Assembly (NCBI RefSeq): GCF_900142645.1 | Contig: NZ_FRBP01000007.1 | Location: forward strand, 212,662-276,661 | Direction of reading: 5' to 3' | Length of the DNA: 64,000 nt | From: Eubacterium callanderi | GTDB taxonomy: Bacteria; Bacillota; Clostridia; Eubacteriales; Eubacteriaceae | Part shown: positions 35,791-43,970 of the stretch, in pieces | Numbering within the stretch: the stretch's first letter is position 1 | Layout of the letters: each line of letters opens with the position of its first letter | Made by a program: the position numbers and the translations under genes | Notes under the pieces: model-generated | Told to the model about the DNA's origin: nothing | The model's database searches: none | Seen by the model: only the letters and a program-made list of their open reading frames with translations

Positions 35791-36020
35791 TCTTTGGTAG
35801 AATAGAAGACAGAGAACATATCGAGTTTCTGCCGCCTTCGGTACTGCAGTGCTTTGACTGCTGCCAGAGCGGAAAACTGGGTGAACTGGAAAAGGGCTCC
35901 CATGAGATCAGCGGTGAAAATATTTTTGTGAATATTGTTGAATATGAGACAGGTGACCGGGCGGAAAAAGCCCGGGATTCAGACAGAGACGCCTCAGATG
36001 ATCCGCAAGGCGATTTTTAA
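35787..36020 (+). pseudogene. Truncated YhcH/YjgK/YiaL-family protein
   Basis: The first 55 or so residues (MIFGRIEDREHIEFLPP to NIFVNIVEYET) match the N-terminus of the YhcH family, whose members are about 150 residues and are common in sialic-acid operons. After this point the sequence becomes low-complexity and acidic and ends at residue 77; the conserved cupin-like core is absent. No continuation appears in another frame. It is probably a remnant left by a deletion, but the ATGA overlap with the transporter and the intact downstream gene leave open a short functional product. Confidence 0.65.
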
Positions 36021-36029
36021 AGTGAGGCT

Positions 36030-36926
36030 ATGATGAAAAAGTATATTTGTATTGATATTGGCGGCACTGCCATTAAGCATGGGGTGGCCGATGAAGGGCT
36101 GAGGCTGCTTGAAAAAAGCGAGATACCAACCAAAAGCCAGGTTGACGGAGGGCCGGGAATTGTTAAGAAAGTCCTGAAGCTTGTAGAAAACTGGCGGCGC
36201 TGCTACGATATCTCCGGCGTGGCAATTTCCACTGCGGGTATGGTGGAACCAAAAGAGGGAAGAATCATCTATTCCTGTGAGCTGATACCCGGTTATACAG
36301 GCACAGAATTAAAAAAAATTGTGGAGGCAGCCTCTGGGCTGCCTTGTGCCGTGGAGAACGATGTAAATTGCGCGGGGCTTGCGGAAAGTGTGACTGGCGC
36401 CGGAAAGGGGGCGTCCAGCTGTCTGTGCCTGACCGTCGGTACGGGTGTTGGCGGCTGTCTGATTCTGAACGGAGAAATCTACCATGGCTTCAGCAACAGC
36501 GCCTGCGAGGCAGGTTATCTGAGTGTGGGAGGAGAGAGCCTTCAGGAAAAAGCTGCCGCCAGTGTGCTGGTACGGAAGATAGCGGACCTGCGCGGAATTT
36601 CAGAGGATCAGCTTGACGGAAAACAGATTTTCAGTGAAGCGCAAAAGGGAGCCGCGGACTGTGTCCAGGCCATTGACGAGATGGTTGAAGCATTATCCCT
36701 CGGAATTGCAGACATGGTTTATATTCTGAATCCGGAAGTGGTTGTTTTGGGAGGAGGAATTATGACTCAGAGGGAATATCTGGAGAAGCGGCTGCAAGCT
36801 GCGCTCAGCGAAAAAATTATTCCCGCTGTTTACAGAAACACCCGTCTGGCCTTTGCCCAAAATGGAAATGATGCCGGCATGGTAGGCGCGCTGCTGAATT
36901 TGTTAAAAGAAGAAAAAAGTAGGTGA
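36030..36926 (+). CDS. nanK: ROK-family sugar kinase, probable ManNAc kinase
   Basis: A 298-residue ASKHA kinase. The phosphate-1 motif is CIDIGGTAIKHGV and the second glycine-rich loop is TVGTGVGGCLILNG. The zinc-binding CxCGxxGCxE motif of many ROK proteins is absent, and the usual ExGH is CEAGY, as in some Gram-positive NanK-like kinases. In this operon it would phosphorylate ManNAc to ManNAc-6-P for NanE. Glucose or another hexosamine as substrate is possible. Confidence 0.82.
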   Translation: MMKKYICIDIGGTAIKHGVADEGLRLLEKSEIPTKSQVDGGPGIVKKVLKLVENWRRCYDISGVAISTAGMVEPKEGRIIYSCELIPGYTGTELKKIVEAASGLPCAVENDVNCAGLAESVTGAGKGASSCLCLTVGTGVGGCLILNGEIYHGFSNSACEAGYLSVGGESLQEKAAASVLVRKIADLRGISEDQLDGKQIFSEAQKGAADCVQAIDEMVEALSLGIADMVYILNPEVVVLGGGIMTQREYLEKRLQAALSEKIIPAVYRNTRLAFAQNGNDAGMVGALLNLLKEEKSR

Positions 36927-36986
36927 AAAAAGCCAGTATTTCTGATATGATCTTTAATAACAGAATCATGAACGGGGATTGTAACA

Positions 36987-37808
36987 ATGAGTGATTATCA
37001 GAGGACGGTTATTCCTGTAATCGAGGCGGCCTATGACAGTATGACTGCAGTGGAGAAAACCATTGCGGATTTTTTTATTAACAATAACGAGAGGATGGAT
37101 TTTGCGGCGAAGCGTGTCGCGCAGCGGCTTTTCGTTTCAGAGGCGTCGCTGTCACGTTTTGCCAAGAAGTGCGGTTTTAAGGGATACCGGGAGTTCTTGT
37201 ATCACTACGACAGCACCTTTACTCAAAATAAAAAGGTCGTGGACAACCTGACCAAGGGTGTGCTGAATACCTATCAGGAGCTGCTGAATAAAAGTTACGC
37301 TTTGGTGGATGAGCAGCAGATGCAGCGGATCGCTCTGCGCCTGGGCAGGAATCCGCGGGTTTTTGTGTACGGCAAGGGGAGCTCTGGTATGGCAGCTCAG
37401 GAGGTAAAGCTGCGGTTCATGCGTCTTGGGCTGGATGTCGAGGCCATCGTGGATACCCATATTATGAAAATGAACTCAGTGCTCGTCAATGAGAAATCTT
37501 TGGTTATCGGGATCAGTATCCGGGGGAAAACGCCGGAGGTTCTCTCCTCGCTCAGGGCGGCCAAGGAGCATGGCGCGAAAACAGTCTTAATTACCGGAAA
37601 TGCTGCTGGCAGTTACCCTTACTGCGATGAAATCCTGCCCATAGCTGTTACCAAAAATCTGGAAGGTGGAAATATTATTTCTCCGCAGTTTCCCATTTTA
37701 GTCATGGTTGATATTTTTTACGCTTATTTTTTAAATACGGATCTGGTCAGCAAATCTGCGCTGTATCTAAACACCCTGGGGGCGCTGAGTAAAGTGCCAG
37801 AAGAATAG
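36987..37808 (+). CDS. MurR/RpiR-family transcriptional regulator
   Basis: A 273-residue regulator with an N-terminal RpiR HTH (about 1-80; RVAQRLFVSEASLSRFAKKCGFKGYREF) and a C-terminal SIS sugar-phosphate-binding domain (about 120-250). Members of this family repress nan genes in clostridia and respond to an amino-sugar phosphate. It is the last gene of the nan operon and probably controls both the nan and nagBA promoters through the repeated sites in their shared gap. Confidence 0.88.
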   Translation: MSDYQRTVIPVIEAAYDSMTAVEKTIADFFINNNERMDFAAKRVAQRLFVSEASLSRFAKKCGFKGYREFLYHYDSTFTQNKKVVDNLTKGVLNTYQELLNKSYALVDEQQMQRIALRLGRNPRVFVYGKGSSGMAAQEVKLRFMRLGLDVEAIVDTHIMKMNSVLVNEKSLVIGISIRGKTPEVLSSLRAAKEHGAKTVLITGNAAGSYPYCDEILPIAVTKNLEGGNIISPQFPILVMVDIFYAYFLNTDLVSKSALYLNTLGALSKVPEE

Positions 37809-37846
37809 CTGAATAAATGACAGAAAACAGGGTAAAAAATTTAAGG

Positions 37847-37875
37847 CTTGACAAAAGACACAGGCAGGCATATAA
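37847..37875 (+). promoter_or_regulatory. Consensus sigma-70 promoter of the T-box operon
   Basis: Perfect TTGACA (37847-37852) and TATAAT (37870-37875) with a 17-base spacer, immediately upstream of the T-box leader. Strong constitutive initiation is typical of operons controlled by premature termination. Confidence 0.9.
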
Positions 37876-37884
37876 TACGAACAA

Positions 37885-38163
37885 TAACAAAAAAATAAAC
37901 CTGTGATTAAGAGTAAGTAAACAGGCATGTCATCTGGATAGAGAGCCGCGGACGGTGGAAAAGCGGTGAGGTGCGGTCCGTTGAATGGGCTTATGAGGGC
38001 AGAGCAAAAGGACAGTGGTCCGAGTATCTCTGACGGGATCTCCACCCGTTACAAAGGGAGCGTGTATGTTAGTATACGGACTTAAGTGGGCGATTTATCG
38101 TCAATTTGGGTGGTACCGCAGGCTTATGGAGCTTGTCCCTTGTGTAAGGGGCAGGCTCTTTTT
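37885..38163 (+). ncRNA. T-box riboswitch, tryptophan specifier
   Basis: The leader has stem I landmarks (AGAGAGCC, GGTGGAAAAG, GGTGAGG), the specifier block GAA-TGG-GCTTATGAG with codon TGG at 37986-37988, and the T-box antiterminator core GGGTGGTACCGC (38108-38119). A terminator stem (38129-38141 with 38146-38158) ends in TTTTT. In this class, uncharged tRNA pairs with the specifier and the TGGN bulge and prevents termination. TGG fits tryptophan and the downstream TrpX-type transporter. The bulge base N is T, giving only a wobble with the usual G73 of tRNA-Trp. Confidence 0.9.
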
Positions 38164-38267
38164 GATGTTTTGTCCAAATTCCATGGGAATCTGGCAGTGA
38201 GTAAGGAGCGTTAGCGGACGAACGGCAACAAAATATGATCCATAACAAAAAAAGGAGTTGATGCCAT

Positions 38268-38333
38268 ATGGTTGGCTGGTGGAAAATCAATATAAAATAC
38301 GATAAAGATAAAAAACGGAAAAAAGAAAATTAA
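38268..38333 (+). CDS. Putative 21-residue leader peptide with tandem Trp codons
   Basis: A mini-ORF between the T-box terminator and the transporter genes. It has a GGAG ribosome-binding site at 38254-38257, starts MVGWWK with two adjacent TGG codons at positions 4-5, and ends in a lysine-rich tail with stop at 38331-38333, 21 bases before the trpX-like ATG. Its position and Trp content suggest a second, translation-based sensor of tryptophan or a coupling ORF. Expression is not proven. Confidence 0.5.
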   Translation: MVGWWKINIKYDKDKKRKKEN

Positions 38334-38354
38334 AACAGAAAGAGGAAAAAAGAA

Positions 38355-39362
38355 ATGAATAAATTATTTAAAAAAGTAATGGTTGGTGTGGTAAGTGTCG
38401 CGATGGTGGCAGGTTTTACAGCTGGGTGCAGCAGTAATGGCGGCAGCGCGTCGGACGACGGCAAGGTCACCGTCGGGGTCATCCAGTACGCCACACACCC
38501 GTCCCTTGATAATTGCTATGAGGGCTTTAAGCAGGGCCTGGAAGCCGGCGGCTTTAAAGAAGGCGAGAACCTCACCATCGAGTTCCAGAACGCCCAGGGT
38601 GATGTCGCCAATGCCGACATGGCTGCGAAAAATATGGTGTCTAAAAAGGATAACCTGATTGCCGGTATCGCCACACCAGCAGCGATGTCCGCCTATGCTG
38701 CCACAAAGGGCGGTGATATTCCAGTGGTCTTTACCGCAGTATCAGACCCGGTATCTGCCAAGATCGTCCAGTCCATGGAAAAACCCGGCGACAACTGCAC
38801 CGGTACGGCCGATGTGCTGCCTCTGGAAGCCCAGATTAAAATGATCCGCTCCTTCCTTCCAGACGCCAAGAAAATCGGTATCCTGTACACCACCAGCGAG
38901 CCGAACTCCGTATCGCATTTGGAAAAATTCAAACAGATTGCCCCGAACTACGGTTTTGAGGTAGAGGCTGTGGGCGTGACCAACGCTTCAGAGGTTGCCG
39001 CAGGCGCACAGACACTGGTGTCAAAGGGTGTCAACTGCATTAACAACTTTACCGATAACAATGTTGTCGATAATCTGAGCACTGTGTTAAAAGCGGCTAA
39101 CGACGCGAAAATCCCAGTGTTTGGCTCAGAGGAGGAACAGGTTAAAAACGGCTGCCTGGCTTCTCAGAGCATCGACTATGTCGCCCTTGGAAAACAGACC
39201 GGGGAAATGGCCGCTAAAATCTTAAAGGGTGAAGAAAAAGCTTCCGATATGGCGGTTCAGGAAGTGACTGAAAGCTCACCGGTTTATAACAAAGAAGTGA
39301 TGGAAACCCTCGGTTTAACACTGCCCCAGGATTTAAGCACAGCGACCGTGGTCAGTAAATAA
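38355..39362 (+). CDS. trpX: ABC transporter substrate-binding lipoprotein, TrpX-like
   Basis: A 335-residue periplasmic-binding-type lipoprotein of the ABC_sub_bind family. The signal peptide ends in a lipobox with Cys near residue 25 (GFTAGC). The mature part contains VGVIQYATHPSLDNCYEGF and the hinge-region motif PVVFTAVSDPVSA. Such proteins with LIV-type permease and ATPase form the predicted tryptophan uptake system TrpXYZ. The Trp T-box upstream supports this ligand. Confidence 0.85.
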   Translation: MNKLFKKVMVGVVSVAMVAGFTAGCSSNGGSASDDGKVTVGVIQYATHPSLDNCYEGFKQGLEAGGFKEGENLTIEFQNAQGDVANADMAAKNMVSKKDNLIAGIATPAAMSAYAATKGGDIPVVFTAVSDPVSAKIVQSMEKPGDNCTGTADVLPLEAQIKMIRSFLPDAKKIGILYTTSEPNSVSHLEKFKQIAPNYGFEVEAVGVTNASEVAAGAQTLVSKGVNCINNFTDNNVVDNLSTVLKAANDAKIPVFGSEEEQVKNGCLASQSIDYVALGKQTGEMAAKILKGEEKASDMAVQEVTESSPVYNKEVMETLGLTLPQDLSTATVVSK

Positions 39363-39489
39363 TTGAGAATGAAGAATTGAGAATGGAGAATTACAGGAAC
39401 AAAACCACAGAGTGGTTTTGATGATGATCGAATCGGCAAAGCCGGTTCGCACCTTTAATTCTCCATTCTGCATTCTCAATTCTCCATTA
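39361..39489. repeat. Cruciform-like extragenic palindromic element
   Basis: About 130 bases fill the gap between the trpX-like gene and its permease. The outer arms (39361-39393 and about 39455-39489) are near-perfect inverted copies built from AATTGAGAATG/GAATGGAGAATTA units. Between them sit two further hairpins: AAAACCA-N5-TGGTTTT (39401-39419) and CGAATCGGC-AAA-GCCGGTTCG (39429-39449). The whole could fold as a three-armed structure. It looks like a MITE or REP-type mobile repeat. Confidence 0.8.
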
Positions 39490-39527
39490 GCAGTGTGTAA
39501 AATTTTAAGTTTGAAAGGAAAATGTCA

Positions 39528-40424
39528 ATGGATATCATATCCGGATTAGTTATCAACGTCCTCGAGGAAGGCTTTATCTACGGGATTATGGCCGTCGGGG
39601 TGTACATTACCTATTCAGTTCTGGATTTTCCCGACCTTTCAGTGGACGGAACCTTCCCGCTGGGGATGTGTCTTACCGCCATGCTGATTACTGCCGGGGT
39701 CAATCCGTGGCTTGCGTGCGTGGCGGCCTTTGTTGTGGGAGCGGCGGCTGGCTGTATTACGGGTTTTCTTCATGTGAAGCTCGGCATCACCGACCTGCTC
39801 TCCGGAATTCTTGTGATGACAGGGCTTTACAGTATCAACCTGGCCCTGACCGGCGGCAGCGCAGTGCTGCCCTTTTACAATATGCCCACCATTTTTAACA
39901 CCGGGCTGGCAGCCGTTCTGCCCTCAGGCTACGGTCTTGTCATCATGGTGGCAGTGATTTGTATTGTGGTCAAGCTGCTCATTGACCTGTATTTAAAAAC
40001 CCAGTCCGGTATGCTGCTCCGGGCGTCCGGGGATAACCCGCAGTATGTTGTCTCACAGGGGCGTGATCCCGGAAAGATGAAAATCATCGGTCTGGCCATC
40101 GGCAACGGCTGTACAGCCTTGTCCGGCTGTATTCTGGCACAGCAGACCGAATCCGCCAATGTGGCTGTGGGGACAGGGATGGTCGTTATGGCACTGGCTT
40201 CAGTCATCATTGGGATGAACCTGTTCAAGCGGGTATCCTTTGTAAAACCGACCCTCGCGGTGATCTTCGGGGCCATCATCTACAAGGCCTGCCTGGCCAT
40301 CGCCATGCAGATCGGCCTGCCGACCAACTACCTCAAGCTGCTCATGGCCGTTATTTTTACCATCGCTCTGGTAGGCGGCAAGCTTTTCCCGGAAAGGAGA
40401 AAGAAAAACCATGCAGAATCATGA
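39528..40424 (+). CDS. trpY: ABC transporter permease, TrpY-like (LIV-type)
   Basis: A 298-residue membrane protein of the branched-chain-type permease family, with about eight to nine helices and the ATPase-contact loop LLRASGDNPQYVVSQGRDPGKMK. ATG 39528 is preferred over 39522 because AAAGGAA then has eight-base spacing. It overlaps the ATPase gene by 14 bases. It pairs with the trpX-like receptor to form the membrane channel. Confidence 0.83.
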   Translation: MDIISGLVINVLEEGFIYGIMAVGVYITYSVLDFPDLSVDGTFPLGMCLTAMLITAGVNPWLACVAAFVVGAAAGCITGFLHVKLGITDLLSGILVMTGLYSINLALTGGSAVLPFYNMPTIFNTGLAAVLPSGYGLVIMVAVICIVVKLLIDLYLKTQSGMLLRASGDNPQYVVSQGRDPGKMKIIGLAIGNGCTALSGCILAQQTESANVAVGTGMVVMALASVIIGMNLFKRVSFVKPTLAVIFGAIIYKACLAIAMQIGLPTNYLKLLMAVIFTIALVGGKLFPERRKKNHAES

Positions 40425-41208
40425 ACCTCTTGTCCGTATGGAACATATTTACAAAACCTTCAATCCGGATTCTGTCAACGAAGTGGTGTTGTTTGAGGAT
40501 TTTAACCTGAGCATTAAAAAAGGCCGCTTTGTCTCCGTCATCGGGAGCAACGGCTCTGGAAAAACGACCATTTTAAACCTGCTCTGCGGCAGCCTGCCTG
40601 TGGATCAGGGGAAAATATATGTCGGCGGCAAGGACATTACCGGGCTCAAGGAATACCAGCACTCCGCCTTTATCGGCCGTGTGTTCCAGGACCCGTCCCT
40701 GGGTACCTGCCCCAGCATGACCATCCTTGAAAATATGGCGCTGGCAGACCGGAAGGGCAAGCCCTATGGACTGGGCATTGGCGTCAATAAAAAGCGTATT
40801 GATTTTTATAAAAGCCAGCTGGAGCTTTTAAAGCTGGGGCTGGAGAATAAAATTGATCTGCAGGTCGGCAGCCTGTCCGGCGGCCAGCGTCAGGCGCTGG
40901 CGCTGCTCATCTCCACCATGACGCCCATTGACCTGCTGATTCTGGACGAGCACACTGCCGCCCTTGATCCAAAGTCCAGCGAGAACGTCATGGAGCTCAC
41001 CGAAAAGCTGGTGCGCGAAAAACATCTGACCACCCTCATGGTGACGCATAACCTCAAATTTGCCATCAACTACGGCGACCGGCTGGTCATGATGCACCGC
41101 GGCAATATCGTGATTGATAAATCCGACGATATGAAGGACGCCTTGGTGGTCAGAGACTTGACGGATAAATTTAATGAAATCAGTATTGAGGATGGCAATT
41201 CGTTATAA
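40411..41208 (+). CDS. trpZ: ABC transporter ATPase, TrpZ-like
   Basis: A 265-residue ABC ATPase. Walker A is GSNGSGKTT (about 46-54), the signature is LSGGQRQALAL and Walker B is LLILDEHTAALD. H-loop THN is present. It powers the TrpXYZ-type importer. The start lies inside the permease gene (14-base overlap) behind GGAAAGGAGA. A weak hairpin with a T-run follows at about 41213-41242. Confidence 0.85.
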   Translation: MQNHEPLVRMEHIYKTFNPDSVNEVVLFEDFNLSIKKGRFVSVIGSNGSGKTTILNLLCGSLPVDQGKIYVGGKDITGLKEYQHSAFIGRVFQDPSLGTCPSMTILENMALADRKGKPYGLGIGVNKKRIDFYKSQLELLKLGLENKIDLQVGSLSGGQRQALALLISTMTPIDLLILDEHTAALDPKSSENVMELTEKLVREKHLTTLMVTHNLKFAINYGDRLVMMHRGNIVIDKSDDMKDALVVRDLTDKFNEISIEDGNSL

Positions 41209-41212
41209 AAAG

Positions 41213-41242
41213 AAAAGGATCTGCGAAAACAGGTCTTTTTTT
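41213..41242 (+). terminator. Terminator after the ABC operon
   Basis: AAAAGGATCTG pairs imperfectly with CAGGTCTTTT around a CGAAAA loop and runs into seven T's, just after the ATPase stop. Confidence 0.6.
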
Positions 41243-41307
41243 AAACGGTCTGATTTTTCTTTAAGCGAGACGGGGTATAATGATTGTATTAACACCGGGA
41301 GGAAATC

Positions 41308-41904
41308 ATGAAGAAAGATTATAAAATTACCAAACTCAACACACTGGAGTCCGGCTTTCGGCACCAGGCTGTCCGCTTGTTTGTCGAGGGCTTTTACGAT
41401 ATGATCAAGTCCATTTCAGCTGATAAGGATGTGCTGTTTCAGCTTTTTGAGCCAGCGCTGCGAAATGATATGGCCTACGTCTGCCTTGACGGCGAAAAGG
41501 TTGTGGGGCTTCTGGCTTACTCCGACAATAAACGCCGCGCCTTTGATATAGAAAGAAGCGGGGTGTCCCGGGTGTTTGGGCCTGTAAAGAGCCGAGTCAT
41601 CAAGACGCAGCTTATGTTTATCATTGGAAAGCCCGCTGTGAAAAGGGACGACGAGGGCTACATCGATTTTCTGGCCACTGACCCGGCCTGCAGAGGACAG
41701 GGCATTGCCACAAAGATGATCAATTATGTGGCTGAAAATGCCGGAATTTCCAGTCTGAGCCTGGACGTGATCGGCGGCAATGGAAATGCCATACGCCTGT
41801 ACCGCCATCTGGGTTTTAAGACCACAGAAATACAGGACAACCTGCTGCTGCGCATAGCCGGCATCCGTAAGCTGCTGATTATGAAAAAAGAGTTATACGA
41901 ATAA
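41308..41904 (+). CDS. GNAT family N-acetyltransferase
   Basis: A 198-residue acetyltransferase with the acetyl-CoA loop ATDPACRGQGIATKMI (motif A, Q/RxxGxG/A) and a C-terminal LDVIGGNGNAIRLYRHLGFK, typical of motif B. GGGAGG precedes ATG 41308. It is monocistronic with a terminator directly after. The acceptor is unknown; possibilities include small amines or protein N-termini. Confidence 0.8.
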   Translation: MKKDYKITKLNTLESGFRHQAVRLFVEGFYDMIKSISADKDVLFQLFEPALRNDMAYVCLDGEKVVGLLAYSDNKRRAFDIERSGVSRVFGPVKSRVIKTQLMFIIGKPAVKRDDEGYIDFLATDPACRGQGIATKMINYVAENAGISSLSLDVIGGNGNAIRLYRHLGFKTTEIQDNLLLRIAGIRKLLIMKKELYE

Positions 41905-41910
41905 AAAACC

Positions 41911-41937
41911 CGGAGGATAATGATCCTCCGTTTTTTT
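41911..41937 (+). terminator. Terminator after the GNAT gene
   Basis: CGGAGGA-TAATGA-TCCTCCG hairpin followed by seven T's. Confidence 0.85.
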
Positions 41938-42063
41938 ATACGTGTTTTCTGTTTCACAGCAGGTTATACCTTTTGTCTGTTAATATAGCCGCGGCGTTTC
42001 TTTTTTTACCCAAAGATGATACAATAAATTATCAATATATTTAAATACGAGAAAGAGGAACCA

Positions 42064-43437
42064 ATGAAAAAAGGCGATATTATCGATATTAGAATAGAAG
42101 GCATTGAATTTCCGGGGAAATCCTGGGGAATGGTGGAGGAAGAGAGCGGCGCCAAAAAGGTTGTGATTAAAAACGGTATTCCCGGGCAGCTCGTTAAAAC
42201 CCGGATTACCAAAAAACGCAGTAAGAAAATCGAAGGGCAGCCCCTGGAAATTCTGTCGGCCTCCCCCTTGGAAATTCCAGCAGAATGCCCGGCCTTTGGC
42301 AAATGCGGCGGCTGTACCTACCAGAGCCTTCCCTACGAGAAACAGCTTGAGCTAAAGGCCAATTATGTTTTAAGCCTGCTGGGTAAAGCCGGAATCGACG
42401 GCTTCGAGTTTGGAGGGATTATCCCCAGCCCGGAAGTGTTTGAGTACCGTAATAAAATGGAATACTCCTTTGGCGACGACGTGAAGGACGGCCCCTTGCT
42501 TTTGGGCATGCACGAGCGCGGCAGTTTTTACAACATTGTCAAAACCGACTGCTGCCGCCTGACAGACGAAGACTTCAACATTATCCAGCGAGCCGTCCTC
42601 GGCTATTTTCAGGAAAAAGACCAGACCTATTTCCACAAGCGGAGCCATGAGGGCTTCCTGCGCCATCTGGTTATCCGGAAAGGCAGGCAGACCGGAGAAA
42701 TCCTCGTCAATCTGGTTACCACCTCCCAGTCAGAACTGGACAGCGCGGATTTTACCGAGCTACTTCTGACCCTTGAGCTGTCCGGCGAAATTAAGGGCAT
42801 CCTCCATACCATCAACGATGGAGTGGCCGATGTGGTAAAAAAAGATGACCTGCATATTCTGTACGGCGAGGACTGTATTCACGACAAAATCCTCGGCCTG
42901 GAATTTGAAATCTCGACCTTCTCCTTTTTCCAGACCAATACACTGGGCGCAGAAAAGCTGTATTCTGTTGTCCGCGATTACGTCGGAGACCGCCAGGATA
43001 AGACCATCTTCGACCTGTACTGCGGCACCGGCACCATCGCCCAGGTCCTGGCCCCGGTGGCGAAAAAAGTCATCGGTATCGAGCTTATCGAGGAAGCCGT
43101 CGAAGCCGCAAAGATCAACGCCGAAGCCAACGGCCTGCACAACTGCGCGTTTATCGCCGGCGATGTTATGGAGAAAGTAGCCGAGCTGCCCGACAATCCC
43201 GATATCATCATCCTCGACCCCCCGAGGGATGGCATCCATCCCAAAGCGATCTTTAAAATTATCGGCTTCAAGCCTGATACCTTTATCTACGTGTCCTGCA
43301 AAGCCACCTCCCTGGCGAGGGACCTGCCGTTTTTTAAGGAAGCAGGGTATGGGGTGGAGAAAGTCTGCTGTGTGGATATGTTTCCGCATGTGGGACATGT
43401 GGAGTGCATAGCGTTGATACAAAGAGTGAAATCATAA
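42064..43437 (+). CDS. rlmD: 23S rRNA (uracil-C5)-methyltransferase, RlmD/RumA-type
   Basis: A 457-residue SAM-dependent methyltransferase. An N-terminal TRAM domain (about 1-65) precedes the Fe-S cysteines C75, C81 and C84 plus one at about 161. The SAM fold has DLYCGTGTIAQ and LDPPRDGIHPKA, and the catalytic Cys is in YVSCKATSLARDL near residue 411. The 3' end of this gene is a known integration hotspot for conjugative elements. AT-rich conjugative genes begin right after its stop, so the last codons may have been supplied by the element. Confidence 0.88.
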   Translation: MKKGDIIDIRIEGIEFPGKSWGMVEEESGAKKVVIKNGIPGQLVKTRITKKRSKKIEGQPLEILSASPLEIPAECPAFGKCGGCTYQSLPYEKQLELKANYVLSLLGKAGIDGFEFGGIIPSPEVFEYRNKMEYSFGDDVKDGPLLLGMHERGSFYNIVKTDCCRLTDEDFNIIQRAVLGYFQEKDQTYFHKRSHEGFLRHLVIRKGRQTGEILVNLVTTSQSELDSADFTELLLTLELSGEIKGILHTINDGVADVVKKDDLHILYGEDCIHDKILGLEFEISTFSFFQTNTLGAEKLYSVVRDYVGDRQDKTIFDLYCGTGTIAQVLAPVAKKVIGIELIEEAVEAAKINAEANGLHNCAFIAGDVMEKVAELPDNPDIIILDPPRDGIHPKAIFKIIGFKPDTFIYVSCKATSLARDLPFFKEAGYGVEKVCCVDMFPHVGHVECIALIQRVKS

Positions 43438-43595
43438 AAATCCTGCATTTTAAGCAGTTTTACAAGCATTATGTCTTTAATGAAGATGGCGATGGAGGAA
43501 GAAAAAAAGTCCTAAAAAATTATATTGATGTTTATGTTTGCATTGATATGGTGTGTGGAGATACAAGGAATGAATTGGGAAGTGAGGAATAAGAA

Positions 43596-43880
43596 ATGAT
43601 TAGGTGGATAATAAAAATAATATTGTTTCCATTCAGCTTGCTACTTAGTATCCTCACAGCCTTTCTAACATTCCTGCTCGGCATAGGAACAACTATTCTG
43701 TATTTCTTAATGCTAATGTGTATTGTTACTGCAATAGGATCATTTATGCAAAAAGATATATCACTTGGCATTGAAGCACTGGTATTAGGATTTTTGTTAA
43801 GTCCTTATGGAATACCTATGGTTGGAGCAACAGTTTTAGCCTTCCTTAAAGGTATAAACGAAGTAATAAAATCAATCTAA
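43596..43880 (+). CDS. Small membrane protein of Tn1549-type elements (CD1845-like)
   Basis: A 94-residue protein with three hydrophobic segments spanning almost its whole length and a short charged N-terminus. Proteins of this size and shape stand at the start of the conjugation module in Tn1549-like elements. GTGAGG lies before ATG 43596. A terminator hairpin follows at 43904. The function is unknown. The 158 bases between the rlmD stop and this gene show no other feature. Confidence 0.6.
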   Translation: MIRWIIKIILFPFSLLLSILTAFLTFLLGIGTTILYFLMLMCIVTAIGSFMQKDISLGIEALVLGFLLSPYGIPMVGATVLAFLKGINEVIKSI

Positions 43881-43903
43881 AAAATTTCATACAAATGGTT
43901 ACC

Positions 43904-43939
43904 AAAGACGATAGAGAAAAAAACTATCGTCTTTTTCTT
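43904..43939 (+). terminator. Terminator before the replication-initiator gene
   Basis: AAAGACGATAG (43904-43914) pairs with CTATCGTCTTT (43924-43934) and ends in a T-rich run. Confidence 0.8.
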
Positions 43940-43970
43940 TGCAAAATTTTAAGGAGGGAGGTGATCCTGT

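Noticed and set aside
37981-38000. ATG (Met) or TTA (Leu) as the T-box specifier
   Set aside because: Alignment to the GAA-specifier-R-CTY-N-TGAG pattern puts TGG in the specifier position, and the downstream transporter fits tryptophan.
42760-43422. 220-residue frame antisense to rlmD
   Set aside because: Opposite catalytic rlmD motifs, without ribosome-binding site or family resemblance.
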